A DNA stretch of 51,544 nucleotides from contig CANQRR010000024.1 in NCBI GenBank assembly GCA_947626285.1, positions 1-51,544 of the forward strand, read 5' to 3'. The DNA comes from an uncultured Lachnospiraceae bacterium (GTDB taxonomy: Bacteria; Bacillota; Clostridia; Lachnospirales; Lachnospiraceae). Position numbers and translations under genes: made by a program. The notes under the pieces are model-generated. The model saw only the letters and a program-made list of their open reading frames with translations, was not told the DNA's origin and searched no databases. Positions 1-9,100 of this stretch are shown here, in pieces. Positions within the stretch are counted from its first letter, which is position 1, and each line of letters opens with the position of its first letter.

Positions 1-66
1 GTAGCCGGTCAACCGGCTCCCAGCCCCAGCAATTATCATAGAAGATCTGAATTTACAGACTTTCCT

Positions 67-276
67 TCACACACTCTCACAAAACATCTCGATATAGCGC
101 AACGCCAAAACAACACTATCAATATCTCTTGAGACCATGTTTTTGAACCCCAAAATATCAATAAATGCCACACAACATTCTTTCATTTGGGCTTTCAAAT
201 TGTTTTGCTCCATATCATTTTTTGAGAGTTGTACATACGGCCATTTGTTTTGTTCGTTCATTTTATCACCTGTCAT
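67..276 (-). pseudogene. Fragment of a cyclase-like 'FIDILGFK' protein
   Basis: The 69-residue frame carries the sequence CVAFIDILGFKNMV near residue 35. From general knowledge this is the typical opening of a group of uncharacterised proteins with a nucleotide-cyclase-like fold, which normally run to 200 residues or more. Here a stop follows shortly after the motif, so only the first strand and helix of the domain remain. The start is plausible: the frame opens with MTGDKMNEQ and an internal Met at residue 6 is an alternative start. It lies among other broken genes on the same strand, which supports decay. The family assignment rests on one motif and is tentative. Confidence 0.4.
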
Positions 277-401
277 CCAACTTTTTTATTTCGGCCTCTT
301 TTGAATTGGAACATGATTATTTTACTATATTATTTTACTATAGGATGGGGAACTTTTCAATGCATCAGAAAGGTTCTTCACCATCCTGCATTTCCTGCAT
401 C

Positions 402-550
402 TCAAACAGCACCAGCGCCGCCCTGCAGGAAGATGTCGGTGATGTAGAACGTGCCGAAGCAGTTCTTTACACACACACCGTGATGGACTTGACCCTGGCG
501 GAGTAGTTATTGGGGGTGATCTTCTCACCCGTCTTTGAAAAATAAGCCAC
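402..550 (-). pseudogene. Phage-structural-like remnant, frameshifted
   Basis: On the minus strand a GTG at 550 follows an AAAGGAGG-type ribosome binding site. The frame reads MAYFSKTGEKITPNNYSA and hits a stop at 467 inside a GT-dinucleotide run. In another frame the reading continues with NCFGTFYITDIFLQGG and stops at 402. The 'FYITDIFLQGG' style recalls short proteins in phage tail or host-recognition modules of Firmicutes, but I cannot name a family. The gene follows 565-819 directly on the same strand, as in a phage operon. The GT-run frameshift suggests slippage or decay. Confidence 0.3.
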
Positions 551-564
551 AGCCCCTCCTCCTT

Positions 565-819
565 TCAGAACGGGTCAATGAAGCGCGTTTCCGTGGTGCC
601 GTCCTCGTATTCGATCTCCACCTCGATGCCCACCTGCGAATTATCGCCCAGCTTTTCGAGGTTCTGAGACGCGACCTGCGCCGAAAGCGTGTAACTGGAG
701 CGGTTGGCGGGATAGACCGTCTGCGCCATGCTCTTTGTCATTCCGTCCACTCCCTCCGCCTTGAAGGAAGCCGTGTCGGACGCATCGTTCTCGCCGTCCG
801 CCTTAAAGCCGGAACTCAC
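565..819 (-). pseudogene. C-terminal remnant of a jelly-roll-like (phage-type) protein
   Basis: The frame encodes about 84 residues containing SSYTLSAQVASQNLEKLG and VEIEYEDGTTETRF. This alternation resembles the second half of a carbohydrate-binding jelly-roll module of the kind found in phage host-recognition proteins. The apparent start (GTG at 819) overlaps the stop of the neighbouring ATPase remnant, and the frame stays open upstream, reading CYWVSSGF. The real 5' part is therefore probably missing and the two genes meet at a recombination junction. Function is inferred from pattern only. Confidence 0.3.
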
Positions 820-1281
820 CCAATAGCAGAGACAAAGAGTCTCGCGCCGATTTCAGCTGCGATTTCTTTTGCGTAGGCACATTCTTCTTGTTGAAAATCT
901 TCAATATGCTGGACAGAGGCATCAATCCCATCTCGCTCTTTGCGGCGAGAGGCAATCACTTCTGATTTCTCCATCAGCAGGATGACCGCGTCTGGTTTCA
1001 AGGATGTAAAGGTGTCCGTTGGAATTCGAGTAATTTCTCCAGATGCATTCAGTAAGCAGAAGTGACCGTCCAGAATAAAGTTATTTCCAGAGGCTTTCAG
1101 TTCATTTATCGCCTGAAGAAGGTACTGCTGGTCTGGAATGAGCTTGTCCTTAGCAAAGCAGGAGTGCTTTTTTCTGCGTGATTAAGGTACTGGCCGAGTA
1201 GGACTCAATGCCGGTGGCCTCTTTGAGCATGTCACAAAAATAGGACTTTCCAACACCGTGGACACCGCTTATAAAGATCAT
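816..1281 (-). pseudogene. Small P-loop ATP-binding protein, frameshifted
   Basis: From ATG at 1281, behind a CTAAGGAGGCG ribosome binding site, the frame reads MIFISGVHGVGKSYFCDM, a clear Walker A loop (GxxGxGKS). It stops after about 40 residues. A run of six A on this strand (plus-strand T at 1168-1173) is the likely cause: with five A the frame reads KKHSCFAKDKLIPDQQY and runs on through ILDGHFCLL and PDAVILLMEKSEVIASRR to the stop at 816. The restored product would be about 154 residues, resembling small adenylate-kinase-like ATP-binding proteins. Whether the extra base is biological or a sequencing error in a homopolymer cannot be decided here. Confidence 0.65.
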
Positions 1282-1353
1282 GAACGACACGCCTCCTTAG
1301 TACAAAATCGGCTGAGGAACCAGCCGTCTTTTACATTAGACCAGATTGTCTTG

Positions 1354-1432
1354 CGAAATTCAAGAAAAAGCGATATTTTTTCCTGCAAACGCAGGAGAAA
1401 ATCTTGAAATTCGTGGAAAGTCGTGATATAAT
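1354..1432 (+). promoter_or_regulatory. Promoter with inverted repeat before the small HTH gene
   Basis: TTGAAA at 1404-1409 and TATAAT at 1427-1432 are separated by exactly 17 bases, a strong vegetative promoter pair. An imperfect inverted repeat (GCGAAATTCAAGA at about 1354 and TCTTGAAATTCGT at about 1402) covers the -35 box. A second small hairpin, TCCTGC-AAAC-GCAGGA, lies at 1381-1396. This suggests repressor binding, possibly by the HTH protein encoded downstream (inference). Confidence 0.55.
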
Positions 1433-1485
1433 AAACAAATCAGAGTTTATGTGTAAACATTTTGGCAGAAAATGGAGGTTGGCAC

Positions 1486-1692
1486 ATGGCCATTAGTTAC
1501 AAAAAATTATGGAAGCTGTTAATTGATAAAGATATGAAGAAAAAAGATTTGCAGCGTATAGCTGGAATCAGTGCGGCATCCGTTACGAAGCTCGGTAAGA
1601 ACGAAAATGTAAACACAGAGATTATAGAGAAAATCTGTGTGGCTTTGCAATGCGATGTCAGCGACATAATGGAAATGGTCAATGACGAATAA
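1486..1692 (+). CDS. Small XRE/Cro-type HTH transcriptional regulator
   Basis: A 68-residue protein consisting almost entirely of one Cro/CI-type helix-turn-helix. The DNA-binding part is KKKDLQRIAGISAASVTKLG followed by a helix ending in ICVALQCDVSDIM, the usual end of this compact family. The start at 1486 is chosen because TGGAGG precedes it by 8-10 bases; an upstream Met at 1462 would put the ribosome binding site inside the gene. Such proteins act as cytoplasmic repressors, often of the mobile or defence genes beside them. The next gene is a DUF262 protein after a 212-base gap that holds only short interrupted frames. Confidence 0.85.
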   Translation: MAISYKKLWKLLIDKDMKKKDLQRIAGISAASVTKLGKNENVNTEIIEKICVALQCDVSDIMEMVNDE

Positions 1693-1904
1693 AAAGTCCT
1701 ATGGACGGTGAATATGCAGCGTAACTAAAGGAGGATGGACTGACCAGCTGGAAGACTGAGGATGGGGTTCAATTAAGAACTATCGTGAAGGGATAAATTC
1801 AAGCTATCTTAGAGATGAATTATTAGTTGCGTCAATGTTATGTGCTTTGAGCTCCGTCGCGATCTGCGAGAGCTTTTAGAGAGACGCAAATATGGAGGAG
1901 ACAC

Positions 1905-3728
1905 ATGAAAAAGATTGAAGGCTCTCCTAAGAGTTTGAAGCAGTTGCTGCAGAACACGAAGTATTCTATTCATTACTATCAGCGTGAATACATGTGGCAG
2001 AGAAAGCATATCGAAGAACTGATTGACGACCTGACGTCAGAGTTTCTGGATTACTATGTTCCCGGTGATAGCCGTCAGAAAGTTCAAGATTATGGGGCAT
2101 ATTTCATGGGCTCCATCGTTCTTGCCGGAAGAGAGAACGCCATCATTGATGGGCAGCAGAGGTTTTCTTCGCTTACCCTGCTACTGATGTATCTCAATAA
2201 TCGGCTGCGCACGCTCGGCCAGAGCTACAGCATGATTGAGCAGATGATTTTCTCCGAGGCTTATGGTACGAAGTCCTTTAATATCAATGTTGATGACCGG
2301 TCGGATTGCATGAATGCCATTTTCAACGATCAGCCATTCGATACAACCGATGTTGGCGAATCGGTGAAAAATCTCTATGGCAGATACAACGATATCATCG
2401 ATGTCTTTCCTGCTGACGATATTACGGACGATATGCTTCTTCATTTTTGTGATTGGCTGGCTGAGAAGGTTTTCTTCATCGAGATTGTGGCGACCACAGA
2501 ACAGGACGCGCATAAGGTTTTCGTCACGATGAATGATCGTGGTCTTAGCCTTACATCGACTGAAATGCTGAAAGGCTATCTGTTGTCCGAAATCAAGGAC
2601 GACACTAAGCGCGAAAAACTCAATGATGTGTGGAAGGACAAGGTTCTTGCCCTTAGGAAGGACGATGATAAGGGCGATGAGACATTTATAAAGGCATGGC
2701 TGAGAGCACAATACGCCGAGACTATTCGTGAAACGAAAGCTGGCGCTGTGAATCAGGACTTTGATATCATCGGTGGCTCTTTCCATAAATGGGTGCGCGA
2801 CGAGCGTAATAAGTTGGGCCTTTCTTCTACGGATGATTTTGAGTTGTTCATCATGAAGTTCTCAAAGTTTGCAGACGTGTATAAGAAAATCCGCGAGGCA
2901 GAAAGTATCTTCGCGGAAGAAACAAAATACGTCTATTACAATGCGCAGGTTAATTTTACGCTTCAGCCACAGCTTTTGTTGGCACCGATCTGCTATGAAG
3001 ATACTTGGCCAGTCATTATCGAAAAAATTAATCTGGTCGCTCGGTTTATTGACCTGCTTATTACTGCCAGAGTGACAAACTATAAATCCGTCGATTACAG
3101 CACAATTAAGAACTATGTATTCAACGTGACGAAGAATATTCGTCGTTGTTCTGTCGAGGACTTGAAAGTTCGTCTGAAAGCTCAATATGGGAACCTCGCT
3201 TATGATCCAGCTTTGGCGCTTCCAGAATTGCGTTTGAACAGCTTTACCAAAAAGTACATCAAGAATATGCTTGCCCGCATCACTGGTTATATTGAGGAGC
3301 AGACCGGTGTGGCTTCAAACTACTGCAATTACATGAATACGCAGACAAAGAATCCGTTTGAAATTGAGCACATCATCACGGACCATTACGAGTGGTTTAC
3401 CAGTGAATACGCTGATCAGGAAGAATTCAGGCGCTGGAGAAATAGTTTCGGAGCGCTGCTACTCCTGCATAAGAGCATCAACGCCAGCCTGAATGACTCC
3501 AAATACGATTACAAGCTCTCGAAGTATTGCTCCAACGAGGGAAACATTTATACAGAGTCATTGGGAGATCAGGCATACCAGAATAATCCGAAGTTCAAGA
3601 AGTTCATAGCGGACAACGGACTGGGGTTCAAGCCTTATGCACAGTTTGGCAAAGCAGAAATTACAGAGCGGATTCAACTTCTTGTGCAGCTGGTTAATCT
3701 GGTTTGGAATACGGAGATGTTTGTATGA
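1905..3728 (+). CDS. DUF262/DUF1524 (GmrSD-like) restriction protein
   Basis: A 607-residue protein. The N-terminal DUF262 part has YQREYMWQRKHIEELIDDL near residue 26 and the family signature IDGQQRFSSLTLLL near residue 81. The C-terminal DUF1524 (HNH-like) part has FEIEHIITDHYEW near residue 485, followed by RNSFGALLLLHKSINAS. In known members (GmrSD, BrxU, SspE) the DUF262 half is an NTPase/sensor and DUF1524 an endonuclease, attacking modified or phosphorothioated DNA; the substrate here is unknown. The catalytic-type His and Asn are present, and the length is normal for the fused form. A GGAGGAG site precedes the ATG at 1905. It stands alone, with an HTH gene upstream and gene remnants downstream. 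A second, only distantly similar member is at 27303. Confidence 0.85.
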   Translation: MKKIEGSPKSLKQLLQNTKYSIHYYQREYMWQRKHIEELIDDLTSEFLDYYVPGDSRQKVQDYGAYFMGSIVLAGRENAIIDGQQRFSSLTLLLMYLNNRLRTLGQSYSMIEQMIFSEAYGTKSFNINVDDRSDCMNAIFNDQPFDTTDVGESVKNLYGRYNDIIDVFPADDITDDMLLHFCDWLAEKVFFIEIVATTEQDAHKVFVTMNDRGLSLTSTEMLKGYLLSEIKDDTKREKLNDVWKDKVLALRKDDDKGDETFIKAWLRAQYAETIRETKAGAVNQDFDIIGGSFHKWVRDERNKLGLSSTDDFELFIMKFSKFADVYKKIREAESIFAEETKYVYYNAQVNFTLQPQLLLAPICYEDTWPVIIEKINLVARFIDLLITARVTNYKSVDYSTIKNYVFNVTKNIRRCSVEDLKVRLKAQYGNLAYDPALALPELRLNSFTKKYIKNMLARITGYIEEQTGVASNYCNYMNTQTKNPFEIEHIITDHYEWFTSEYADQEEFRRWRNSFGALLLLHKSINASLNDSKYDYKLSKYCSNEGNIYTESLGDQAYQNNPKFKKFIADNGLGFKPYAQFGKAEITERIQLLVQLVNLVWNTEMFV

Positions 3729-3817
3729 TGGAGCTTTTAGAAGATGTTTTCATTCGCTGTGGCCGGTGCGGAAAAGTAACTGGTATACACAAAGAAGGTT
3801 TTGATTTTGAATCCTAA
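3725..3817 (+). pseudogene. Short CxxC-containing reading frame, likely 5' remnant
   Basis: A 30-codon frame opens with ATGATG at 3725, overlapping the stop of the DUF262 gene by four bases (ATGA), the spacing of translationally coupled genes. It contains CGRCGKVTG, a possible zinc knuckle half, and stops just where the KilA-N remnant opens in another frame. It may be the truncated start of a second operon gene. No family recognised. Confidence 0.3.
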
Positions 3818-3980
3818 TGATGTAATCAAGAATTGGATGAGAGGACGCGAGACACTCGAATTTTTGGGATTATGGGAAAGCTTGCATAACCCGAATTTTA
3901 AACCCGTCGAATTCGATGGGTATAGAAGTGAAGCTGGATTACATGCATTTACTATTCCCTCAATTTTTACAATAGTTTAA
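3807..3980 (+). pseudogene. KilA-N domain fragment
   Basis: The frame from 3807 reads NPNDVIKNWMRGRETLEFLG, then WESLHNPNFKPVEFDGYR and SEAGLHAFT. This is the well-known core of KilA-N DNA-binding domains of phages and large DNA viruses (consensus 'NWLRNRNTIEFLG.WE.L.NP.FN..EFD'). It has no convincing ribosome binding site and stops after about 57 codons, cutting the domain short. It is a truncated prophage or mobile-element remnant. The domain call is confident; loss of function is inferred from length. Confidence 0.75.
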
Positions 3981-4020
3981 GGGAATGAGCAATCGGTTAA
4001 GGGAATTAACCAGTCCTCTA

Positions 4021-4094
4021 TTTTTGTCCAACTGATTGATTTTTCGTCCAAATTCACGTATAATTGGACGAAAAGAAGGCGCGTTGGACGAAAG
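4021..4094 (+). promoter_or_regulatory. Fic promoter with four regularly spaced operator half-sites
   Basis: TTGATT (4036-4041) and TATAAT (4059-4064) are 17 bases apart. The promoter lies inside a perfect 11-base inverted repeat: TTTTCGTCCAA at 4041-4051 and TTGGACGAAAA at 4064-4074. A further half-site on each side extends it: TTTTTGTCCAA at 4021-4031 and TTGGACGAAA at 4084-4093. Spacing between like-oriented sites is 20 bases, about two helical turns. Two copies of TTAAGGGAAT lie just upstream (3976-3985 and 3996-4005). A dimeric repressor covering the promoter is the natural reading; its identity is unknown, though the Fic protein itself has a winged-helix-like C-terminus. Confidence 0.7.
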
Positions 4095-4102
4095 GAGCTC
4101 CT

Positions 4103-5164
4103 ATGAGATCGTTTGACTACAGCAAATTTGTAGAGAAAACCTGGGATACAGATATACTGAATCTTGTTGCAAAGATTCACGAGTATAAGGGAAGACAGGA
4201 TCTGTTCATTCGCCAAAAGCCGGCGGAATTGGATCGCCTGATTGAAATTGCAAAAATACAGAGCGCGGAAGCATCAAACAAAATAGAAGGAATCGTTACA
4301 ACAAGTGCTCGGATGAAACAGCTCTTTGAAGAAAGGACAACTCCGAGAAACCGTGATGAAGATGAGATTATGGGATACAGGGATGTGCTGAATACCATTC
4401 ATGAGAGCAGTGAGTATATTCCTGTCCGCCCGTCTTATATACTTCAACTTCATCGGGATCTTCTGAAAAGAGCAGGATTCTCATACGGCGGGCATTTTAA
4501 GAATGTGCAAAACTATATCAATGAGACAAAGCCGGATGGAACGGTAGTCACCAGGTTTACTCCGGTTGCTCCTTACGACACAGCGAATGCGGTAGAGAAT
4601 CTGTGCAAAGCCTATGAGCAGGCTGCCGCAAATGAGAAAACAGATTCATTGATTCTAATCCCGACATTTATATGTGATTTTCTTTGTATCCATCCGTTTA
4701 ATGATGGAAATGGAAGGATGAGCAGATTGCTCACATTGCTTCTTCTCTATAAGAACGGATACAGTGTGGGAAAATATATCAGCGTTGAAAAACAGATAGA
4801 GAAAACGAAGGATCACTATTACGATGCGCTTGAAAAAGCGGATGCCGGCTGGCACGAAGAAACAAACGATCCGACGCCATTTATCAGGTATATGTTGCAG
4901 GTGATTCTGGCATGTTACATGGAGTTTGAGGAGCGCGTCGGATTATTGACTGAAAGAGGCAAGAGCGGCGCGGCGTATGATATTGTAAAGAAATACACGG
5001 AAGAAAAAATCGGTAAATTTACAAGTGCGGATGTTGTGGCTCACTGCCCAAGCATAGGAAGATCGTCAGCCCTTGCAGCATTGAAGAGGCTTACGGAAGA
5101 AGGGCTTATTATCCGGGAAGGATCGGGCAGAAGTACATTTTATGTTCGCGCTGACAGCAAATGA
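4103..5164 (+). CDS. Fic family protein (class II), AMP transferase-like
   Basis: A 353-residue protein. The catalytic Fic motif HPFNDGNGRMSR lies near residue 196, with catalytic His and the anion-binding DGNGR loop intact. The inhibitory helix motif SNKIEG ([S/T]xxxE[G/N]) is at about residue 59, before the Fic core, which makes it class II. The last 80 residues (SADVVAHCPSIGRSSALAAL, then a wing ending in GSGRSTFYVRA) look like a winged helix. Family members transfer AMP or related groups from nucleotides to protein hydroxyls; the target is unknown. The start at 4103 follows AAAGGAGCTCCT; an in-frame Met at 4064 lies inside the promoter and is rejected. The winged helix and the operator array suggest autoregulation (inference). 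Confidence 0.9.
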   Translation: MRSFDYSKFVEKTWDTDILNLVAKIHEYKGRQDLFIRQKPAELDRLIEIAKIQSAEASNKIEGIVTTSARMKQLFEERTTPRNRDEDEIMGYRDVLNTIHESSEYIPVRPSYILQLHRDLLKRAGFSYGGHFKNVQNYINETKPDGTVVTRFTPVAPYDTANAVENLCKAYEQAAANEKTDSLILIPTFICDFLCIHPFNDGNGRMSRLLTLLLLYKNGYSVGKYISVEKQIEKTKDHYYDALEKADAGWHEETNDPTPFIRYMLQVILACYMEFEERVGLLTERGKSGAAYDIVKKYTEEKIGKFTSADVVAHCPSIGRSSALAALKRLTEEGLIIREGSGRSTFYVRADSK

Positions 5165-5250
5165 TTTTTGCCCCAAATGCGTTGTTTAAGATAAAACGAT
5201 TGTAATTGTTGGACGAAGAATTTTTCATCATTATTGAAGCGAGGTGTACT

Positions 5251-5928
5251 ATGAACCAAATCGAACTGATCAAAGCGCGTCACTCCGTTCGGAGTTACTT
5301 GGACAAGCCGATTGAAGCGGAGAAAGTAGAGCAGCTGAAGGCAAAGATCGCGGAGTGCAATGCGGCCGGAGAGCTGCACATGCAGTTTTGTCCGGATGCG
5401 GGGAAGACGTTTAACAGGGTTTTGAATAAATTTATGGGACTCGGCAGCGCGCCCAGCGTGATCGCCTGCATCGGCAAGGATGAGGATGATCTGGAGGAGC
5501 GGATCGGATACTATGGCGAGCAGATTGTGCTTTTTGCGCAGGGACTGGGATTGAACACCTGCTGGGCGGGGACTTTTAATCCGAAGAATGTGCCTGCGGA
5601 GGTGGGCGAGGATGAGAGGCTGGTCATTGTGATCGCGATAGGTTATGGCGTGAATCAGGGAAAACAGCATAGATCAAAGGATCCGGAGAAGGTGATCGCC
5701 TCCGGCGGGGAGAAGCCGTACTGGTTCAACTACGGAGTGGAGATGGCGTTGCTTGCGCCGACGGCCATCAATCAGCAGAAATTTTTGATTGATCTGAAAG
5801 AGGATGGCAGCGTGACCTTTGCCGATCAAGGCGGAATATTCAGTAAGGTTGATCTCGGCATCGTGAGATATCAATTTGAGGTCGGAGCGGAACACGCGAA
5901 GGCGCAAGGCCGCCTTTCGCGGCAGTGA
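5251..5928 (+). CDS. Nitroreductase family protein
   Basis: A 225-residue flavoprotein opening with RHSVRSYLDKPIE, the FMN-phosphate-binding start of the nitroreductase fold. It continues with YYGEQIVLFAQGLGLNTCWAG and ends with EKPYWFNYGVEMALLAPTAINQQKF, the usual substrate-side helix. Such enzymes reduce nitro compounds, quinones or other acceptors with NAD(P)H in the cytoplasm. Length and motifs are normal. The start at 5251 follows GAGGTG; an upstream frame from 5206 has no better site. A TTGGACGAA element at 5209-5217 matches the Fic operator half-site. Fragments similar to its 3' end recur at 9848-9913. Confidence 0.88.
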   Translation: MNQIELIKARHSVRSYLDKPIEAEKVEQLKAKIAECNAAGELHMQFCPDAGKTFNRVLNKFMGLGSAPSVIACIGKDEDDLEERIGYYGEQIVLFAQGLGLNTCWAGTFNPKNVPAEVGEDERLVIVIAIGYGVNQGKQHRSKDPEKVIASGGEKPYWFNYGVEMALLAPTAINQQKFLIDLKEDGSVTFADQGGIFSKVDLGIVRYQFEVGAEHAKAQGRLSRQ

Positions 5929-6154
5929 GCGTCAGAATGTTCGCTGATGGAAATGGACAAGCTCCCGATTTTTGATTGATAATTACACTGATTTGGCTGA
6001 AAACTATTGCGACTGGACGAAAAGTTTTGCAATGTCCTGAAACGTTTGGTATGTTTATCTCATACGACTGAACGCAGTTAGAGGGAATGATAAAATACGG
6101 TATCCTAAATAATCTGAAGGGAAAGTATGAGATAGCTGTCTGAGAATAGGATGT

Positions 6155-6175
6155 TCGCCAATATGAAACAGGAGG
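6155..6175 (+). repeat. Left copy of a 21-base direct repeat around the helicase gene
   Basis: The segment TCGCCAATATGAAACAGGAG plus one G includes the helicase ribosome binding site. It recurs with a single mismatch at 9828-9848, just after the helicase stop codon. Confidence 0.75.
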
Positions 6176-6182
6176 TGACCCT

Positions 6183-9100
6183 ATGGCGATACATATGAGT
6201 TTAAGACTGGCGTGGCACGATCGGGGCTGGAACGGGCATATATGTGAGAATCCCTGCAATAATCCATATTGTGTTGGCACCCATTCATATCCGGGAGATT
6301 TAATAGCGACAAAGAGAGACCTTGAATTAGAAAAGAATCACTGTGGGGAATCCGCTGAAAAGTATCCGTGTAAGATTGCCTGTGGGTTGAGCATCAATGC
6401 GTTTGGCAAAGAAACGATCCAGACACAGGTGGATCCTCCGGATTGGTGGGGGAAGGGAAACGCAGATGCGGTTGTCTTAACGCTTCCGCCGGCCACAGCA
6501 TGTACCTGGTGTTATGAAGCTATGTACAAGAAGGATGTGTCGCCGGAAGCGGGAAGCACACAGACATATGATTACAATAAGCGCTTCAATAATGCAAAAG
6601 AATACTTTGCACAGTTCGAAGAGGGAAAATCCCTCATATTTTATTATGCCGGATATAGTAATCCTTTTTCCGAGGGGGAAGAAGAGAACTATGTTATTGT
6701 TGGCGTTTCCAGATTAAAGAAGATAGACAGTTTTCATTTTTATGAGAATACCACGGAAGAAATAAAACAGAAATACGGCGGCGGCTTTGCATGGCAAAAG
6801 CCTGTATCGTCAACCTATCCGGAAGAGGGATTTTGTATTCCATACTGGAAGTATTTACATAATGATGAATTGGCAGAACGTCTTGTTATAAAGCCGCTTA
6901 ACAGAACACCGTTTAAGTATGGCAGTCGTGAGGTGACGAATGACGACGCGATTGAAGTTATTCATCAGATGTTGGAGACCATAGATGTTTTGATCGAGAT
7001 TGGGGACGACACCGAAGATTGGGAAAAACGAAAGAACTGGCTTAACTCTGTTCTGAATGAGCTCTGGAGGGCAAGAGGTCCGTTCCCGGGCATGGGATCT
7101 GTGCTTGAAGCAGTACAGCTGCCGGAACTGATAAAGCCTTTCCTTGATATTACGAATGATACTGGAAGAAAGGATTTCTATAGACAGCTTGAGGACCTGC
7201 TCAACGGGGATTCCAACACCATAGCCGGAATCGAGTACAGCGACAGGGATCTGAAAATAGTGCGTCGTCAGTTCCAGATGAAAGACGAGGAAGAAAAAGA
7301 GCTTTTGCTTCATCTGCTTCCGCGGTTTGACTTGACTGCCAGGCAGGTCAGAAAGATAATCTCGGAGAACCGGGAGGATGTATCTATTACTGCAACAGTA
7401 AGCGAGCTGGTTGAGAATCCTTATATTATCTTTGAGCAGTATATCGGTGAGGATTCTGACGATACGATTCCGTTCTACAAGATTGACAATGGAATGATCT
7501 CTTCTCCGGAATATGGACTGGAAGATATGATTGACGCGGGTTCAACGGAGCGTTTGCGCGCGCTGTGTGTGGATGAACTGAACAGGATCCCGGCGCATTC
7601 TTTTGGCAAAGCAGAAGCTATATTAAAGTCGATTAATGCAAGACTTGACAGGATGCCTGAGTGGAAGAGATATGTTTATTCCCTGAAGAATTTTAATGTT
7701 GAGAAGAACATCCTGAACGGCGGGCTCTTTATGAGGCAGGATGAGGAGAAGAATCTTTATCTCTATATTCGAACTGTTTATGAAGATGAAAGGACAGTCG
7801 AGGATGTGTTCAGGGCCTTGGCTGACCGGGCAGATATTGAGCTCAAAATCCCGATATCGCCTGAGAAGTTCAAGAAAAGCCTTAAGAACGAGAGCTCTAA
7901 ATTGCTCGACGATGAAGAAACCGCGGAAAAATATGAGTATATTCTGGATAGACAGGCGGAGGTCTGTATGCAGATATTCAGAAAACCGATCTGTGTTTTA
8001 TCCGGTGCTGCAGGTACGGGAAAGACAACGGTAATTAAGGCTATTCTCAACAACATCGAACGGGTTCATAGCGTCGGGACCAGCTTTTTGCTTATGGCGC
8101 CGACCGGAAAAGCTGCAGAGAGAATTAAGGTGCAGACCGGGAAACCGTCGTCAACTATCCATTCGTTTTTGGCAAAAAATGGCTGGCTGAATAAGAACAT
8201 GACGCTAAAGCGGTCCGGCGGGAAAAAGAGCCAGGATGTGAATACACTTATTCTGGATGAGTGCTCTATGATAGATCTGAACCTGTTTGCGACGCTGGTC
8301 AGAGCTGTAAACTGGAACAGCGTTCAGAGATTGATTCTGGTTGGCGATCCGAATCAGCTTCCTCCGATTGGAAGAGGAAAAGTTTTTGCGGATGCGATTG
8401 CGTGGTTAAAGAACAATGAAGAGTATGAGGAGAGCGTTGGTGTCCTCACCGAAAATATCCGACAGCTTGTCAATGCCGTTGAGGGGAATGGTACAGGTAT
8501 TCTGGATCTGGCCAATGTTTTTATTCAGGAAAAGCAGACACCAGGCGACGATGCGGATGCAGTTGCCAGGCTTAAACTTGAAAAAGAAAAAATATTTACA
8601 AAAGTACTTGAATATGGCAATGATGATGTGGATAAGGATCTGAGCGTCTATTTCTGGCAGGAACAGGAAGATCTTGAAAAGCTGTTAAAAGACAGACTTG
8701 TGATTGATATGCAGGCGTTGACCGGCGAGTATGCGGAGACGGAAAAAAAGCTGCATGAGCTCTGGATGAAAGTCATAGAGGATACACCCGAGCGATTCCA
8801 GATCATTTCTCCATATAGAGGAGAGTTTTATGGTACGATGTCCATCAACACCTTTATGCAGAGCACCTTCAATGGCTATTGGAGCAGGCGGCTGTCCGTC
8901 GATGGGATTGGTTTGTATGACAAGGTTATTCAGATTCGGAACAGACCGGCATCTGACAGAGCGTATGTCTATGACTGGAGCACGAGGAGACCGGGAAGAC
9001 AGGAAGTGTATAACGGAGAGATTGCAATTGTTTCTCCTATGGCATATGAGGCAAGGAAAATATCGTGGATGACAAATATCCAACATTTCCAATGTAAGTT

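Noticed and set aside
3-18. Small hairpin AGCCGG-TCAA-CCGGCT at the left edge
   Set aside because: It has no T tract and the window begins here, so its role as a terminator cannot be judged.
1693-1904. Possible gene in the gap before the DUF262 gene
   Set aside because: Only short frames broken by stops are present; none has a ribosome binding site with a usable start.
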